NCBI GenBank assembly: GCA_029747585.1
Contig: JAPEVF010001414.1
Coordinates: 1-10,070, forward strand
DNA from: Pleurotus djamor
Lineage: Eukaryota > Basidiomycota > Agaricomycetes > Agaricales > Pleurotaceae
Direction of reading: 5' to 3'
DNA length: 10,070 nt
The notes below the pieces were generated by a model. That model saw only the letters and a list, made by a program, of their open reading frames with translations. It was not told where the DNA came from and did no database searches. The position numbers and the translations under genes are program-made. Positions 7,085-10,070 of the stretch are shown here, one piece after another. Positions within the stretch are counted from its first letter, which is position 1, and each line of letters starts with the position of its first letter.

Positions 7085-9054
7085 ATGTCCTACTACAACT
7101 ATCAACAGAATCCGTACGGCCAGTATCCTCCACCCGGAGGCTTTGGCCCCGGAATGCCTCCCGGTCCGGCACCCGGCCAATATGTGAGTTTGTCTGTCAA
7201 CCACTTCCTTGCGGTAATTTGAATTTTTCCATTAGCCTCCGCCGCCGGGACCACCACCGCAGATCAATAACTCGACATATCCTCCTCCTCCGGGTCCCCC
7301 GNCCCATTCCGGGCAACAGGCCACAAGGTGGAGGCCCGTCGCCTTATTACCCCCCTCCCCCTGGTCCTCCACCCACTCAGCAGAGTCCCTATGTACGTCG
7401 CACTGATTTCCAGAGTTTTACTCAACCTGAGCGAGCCCATCGTGTAGCCCTCATCGTATGGACCTCCTCCGCCCGTGCAATATGTACGTCCCACTCAAAT
7501 CATTCAACGACCAACCTTTTCATTTTTTTCTAGCAACAATACAACTATGCACCACCAACTCCTTACGGGATATCTCCTGGTGCATTGACATTATATCTCG
7601 GTACCCAAATCCCACCGTCTGCGACGAATAAATACACCACAGATCCACCTGTACCGGGATACGACCCAAGGGGTGACGTAGAGGCAATTCATAAAGCGAC
7701 AAAAGGGTTTGGAACAGATGAATCCCAATGTAAGTTGTTTAACCCTGCATGATCTTTCATCGAAAGCCTGACGTTCTATCTCAGTGATCAGGACATTAGC
7801 ACCCCTTTCTGCCCTCCAAGTTGCTGCCGTTGCTTCATCGTATAAGGCTGCGAAGGGCCGTGACCTTGCAGCTCTCATAGACAAAGAGACTAGTCGATGG
7901 TTTGGGTAAGACGCCTCTCTCTCTTCATAACGTCTAAATCAATAACCTTCCTCTAAATTCTAGTCTAGGATTAAGAGGTATCGTCCTAGGGCCTGTGGGC
8001 TGGGATGTCGAACTCGTCCACAGAGCCATCTCGGGCGTTGGGTTCGTCTCGTTTTGTTTTCGCAGATAGTGGCCTTCTCTAAACCTCTTCCCCTGCTTAG
8101 GACACACGAAGACCTCCTGAACGAAATCCTCTTGTCACGGAGCAATGAGGAGATGAACATTCTCAAGATGACTTACCGTGATACATTCGGCAAAAGTCTC
8201 GAGCAACAAGTTTCAGACGATCTTTCTATGAAGACGAAGCAACGTACGCGTTTCGTCTTCTGTGTGTTTCGCTGTGCTGATGCGTTGTTTCCTTCCTGAT
8301 TAGTGTTCATTATGGTTATGAATGCCAGCCGCGTCCCTGATAACGTCCCTGTCAATCCTCAAGCCGTCGACGCCGATGCAGATGCCTTGTACAAGGCAGG
8401 TGTGGGCAAACGCGGCACCAATGAGGTTTGCCCCGTAGACTTTTTGATAGCATCTGGTAATGACCTCGCTCCTTTAGATCGTTTTTTGTGAGATACTTGC
8501 CAACAGATCCAGCCCTCACCTCACGGCACTGTATGTCGAGCCTACGGTTTGATTTCTCACTCTTTCTCACAAACAACTTCAGGTCAAATGCATATCACGT
8601 CAAGTACAAGATGACGCTTACCCGAGCCATCAAGAAAGAATTGTAAGTTTTCGAGTTCGCGATCGGTTAAGCTAGGGAAGTTAACAAACTCTCTATCCTT
8701 GTAGCTCGGGTCACATGAGAGACGCACTATTATACGTTGCAGAAGGTGCAAAGCGCGATGGTCGTGGTGTTTGGCGAGACGCCAAGCTCATGGAGAAAGC
8801 TATGGCCGGCCTAGGCACCAAAGACGAACGACTTGTCTGGAGGTACGTGTTCCCTCACGACCCAGTATCATCTCGCGTAGCCATGTCTCACCACACTCAT
8901 TTTCTCTAGGATCGTCCGCGCCCACTGGGACAGACAACGCATGGAAGAGATCAAAGCCGCTTATCAATCAAAGTACAAGAAAAGTTTGGCTGCTCGTGTA
9001 AAGGGTGAGACGAGCGGCGATTACCAGAAGCTCATGCTTCACCTTATTGGATGA
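7085..9054 (+). CDS. Annexin with Pro/Gly/Tyr/Gln-rich N-terminal arm
   Basis: Exons: 7085-7183, 7236-7392, 7448-7483, 7534-7729, 7785-7905, 7964-8041, 8101-8243, 8304-8425, 8478-8530, 8583-8642, 8705-8842, 8910-9054. Introns are GT-AG, 50-67 nt. Omitting the inserted N at 7302, the CDS is 1347 nt, giving 448 residues. Residues 1 to about 135 are low-complexity (PPPPG, QQY, GQY). Four annexin repeats follow. Repeat 1 has KGFGTDE with a Glu 39 residues after the Thr; repeat 2 has GVGTHE with an Asp at the same spacing. Both fit the type II Ca2+ site GxGT-(38)-[DE]. Repeat 3 reads GVGKRGTNE and repeat 4 GLGTKDE. Annexins bind acidic phospholipids in a Ca2+-dependent way at membranes; that role is expected here from the family. 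The long arm resembles in composition animal annexins A7 and A11. Fungal annexins are not essential as a rule and their exact role here is open. Confidence 0.94.
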
Positions 9055-9420
9055 GGCACGTACGTTCGTCGGCAAGATGTTCTCAGTTATAGTGAAGCAA
9101 ACCTACAATAATGTAACACTAGTCCCTTAGCGTATGATTCGCCTTTTGAGCTTTCGGAATTTTATTGAGCTACAAATTGATTCCTCCTGATACGATGGGA
9201 GACAAAACGAGGGAATGTGATGGTCTACATGACTGGCATGAAAGGAACGACGGTAAATGAACGAAATGGATAAAAATCGAGATGACAAATGCAGCGGAAG
9301 CGTATATACAGATAACGAATACTGGTTGTACGAAAAATGGGAGACGTCGATGAGATGGTATACATGCACAGCAAATAGATCGAAGGATATAACAATACTA
9401 TAGAAAGAGCATCGAGAAAA
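9055..9420. other. Convergent 3' intergenic region
   Basis: These 366 bp separate the annexin stop from the stop of the right-hand WSC gene. The region should contain both 3' UTRs. A minus-strand AATAAA (9166-9161) could serve the WSC gene but lies about 255 nt past its stop. Short open frames on the minus strand are AT-rich chance frames with no recognisable domain. No RNA gene or repeat is seen. Confidence 0.55.
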
Positions 9421-10070
9421 TTATGGCGTGTTCGGGCTTTTGAACAACTAGAAAGATCCATTAGATATGTTACTCAAGCGCTGACTTAGTGGTTGTTACT
9501 CACATTGGCCCTCCAAGCAGCTCCACATTTCTGCGTAGAATCACCAGCGCAAGCGTTATTGCACTCCGAGGCAGACACCGAATTGCCCGCATTGCCCTCT
9601 TTCTGCAACTGTGCAAGTAGTCACGTCAGGAACTGGACGTAGGAAGACGAGTGTGCGAGTGAAACTTACTTGGTTACCGCAATAACACTGCGAGCCGAAT
9701 TCGGTTGCAGCGTAGACGAAATTGAGGGAGGAGCAGTAGCTGATACACTTTTCGTTTGTCATTTGCGAATTACTTTGCGACGACCCTCGAAGGAGACGGG
9801 TTGATGCGTCGGTGTAGCATCCTAGATTCGTCCACTGGAAAAGTAAGGGCGTTAGTTGAATCCAAGATGAATGCAAGAGAACTGCGAACCTGTGTACTGG
9901 GAGGACTTGCACGGCTGGTATACAGCGACATAGTCCAAGCACCTCCACACTTCTTCGACGAATCGCCACCGCAGTTGCTATTGCACGAAGACTCGCTGAT
10001 GGTAGCTCCAGTCGCCCCATTGTTGTTGTATGAATTCCCGCAGTAGCCTACAAAAGCCCAGGTTAGGACT
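9421..10070 (-). CDS. Multi-WSC-domain protein, 3' part (5' end beyond the window)
   Basis: Exons in transcript order: 10047-9890, 9834-9670, 9608-9504, 9447-9421; introns 9889-9835, 9669-9609 and 9503-9448. Positions 10070-10048 are the end of a further intron with a good CTAAC branch site. The visible protein begins inside a WSC domain at a split Cys codon (CYCGN, then two CxxxC-type Cys and CGGAW), passes a short Ser/Pro linker (ASPPSTQ), and carries a complete second WSC domain beginning WTNLGCYTD with CISYC, CYCGN, CNNAC and CGAAW, eight cysteines in all. It ends RANLFKSPNTP and stops at 9421-9423, with no membrane helix or GPI signal. Carbohydrate binding at the cell wall or on an extracellular enzyme is the expected role; what lies N-terminal (more WSC domains or a catalytic domain) cannot be seen. 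Confidence 0.87.

Noticed and set aside
1..10070. tRNA, rRNA, CRISPR array, transposon or phage elements
   Set aside because: I saw no cloverleaf, array, terminal inverted repeats or transposase/integrase-like protein in any frame; the window is explained by four spliced genes and short gaps.

Overview
This window looks like a compact stretch of a filamentous basidiomycete (Agaricomycete-like) genome. The evidence is four intron-dense genes with short GT-AG introns (49-73 nt), recognisable CTNAC/TTGAC-type branch sites, short intergenic gaps, and typical fungal families (WSC domain proteins, an UNC93/DUF895-type transporter, an annexin). The species cannot be told from the sequence. I assembled all exon chains by hand from splice signals, phase and family resemblance; each complete gene closes to an exact multiple of three.

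Layout, left to right. (1) 1-386: promoter/5' region with a TATA box at 245-250. (2) 387-4371, plus strand: a very large secreted protein (about 1215 residues) with a signal peptide, an N-terminal WSC domain, a Lys-rich patch, a long Ser/Thr/Pro/Ala stalk carrying twelve DDVPVL motifs, a His/Tyr/Gly-rich segment and a second WSC domain at the extreme C-terminus. (3) 4582-6816, minus strand: a 13-exon, 503-residue major facilitator of the UNC93/DUF895 group. (4) 6817-7084: a 268-bp divergent promoter. (5) 7085-9054, plus strand: a 12-exon annexin (448 residues) with a Pro/Gly/Tyr/Gln-rich N-terminal arm. (6) 9055-9420: a 366-bp convergent gap. (7) 9421 to beyond 10070, minus strand: the 3' part of another multi-WSC protein.

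The genes do not form an obvious metabolic pathway. Two are probably cell-wall-associated, one is a membrane transporter and one is a Ca2+/phospholipid-binding protein.

The most unusual signal is splicing. Both WSC domains of the first gene contain an 8-nt micro-exon at exactly the same place, flanked by a phase-2 and a phase-1 intron, and the right-hand WSC gene keeps the same phase-1 intron. The transporter appears to carry a 6-nt micro-exon. Gene finders would probably miss all three. Separately, each of the four N characters inside coding exons (1354, 2462, 2477, 7302) behaves as one extra base that breaks the frame, so naive translation fragments genes that look intact.
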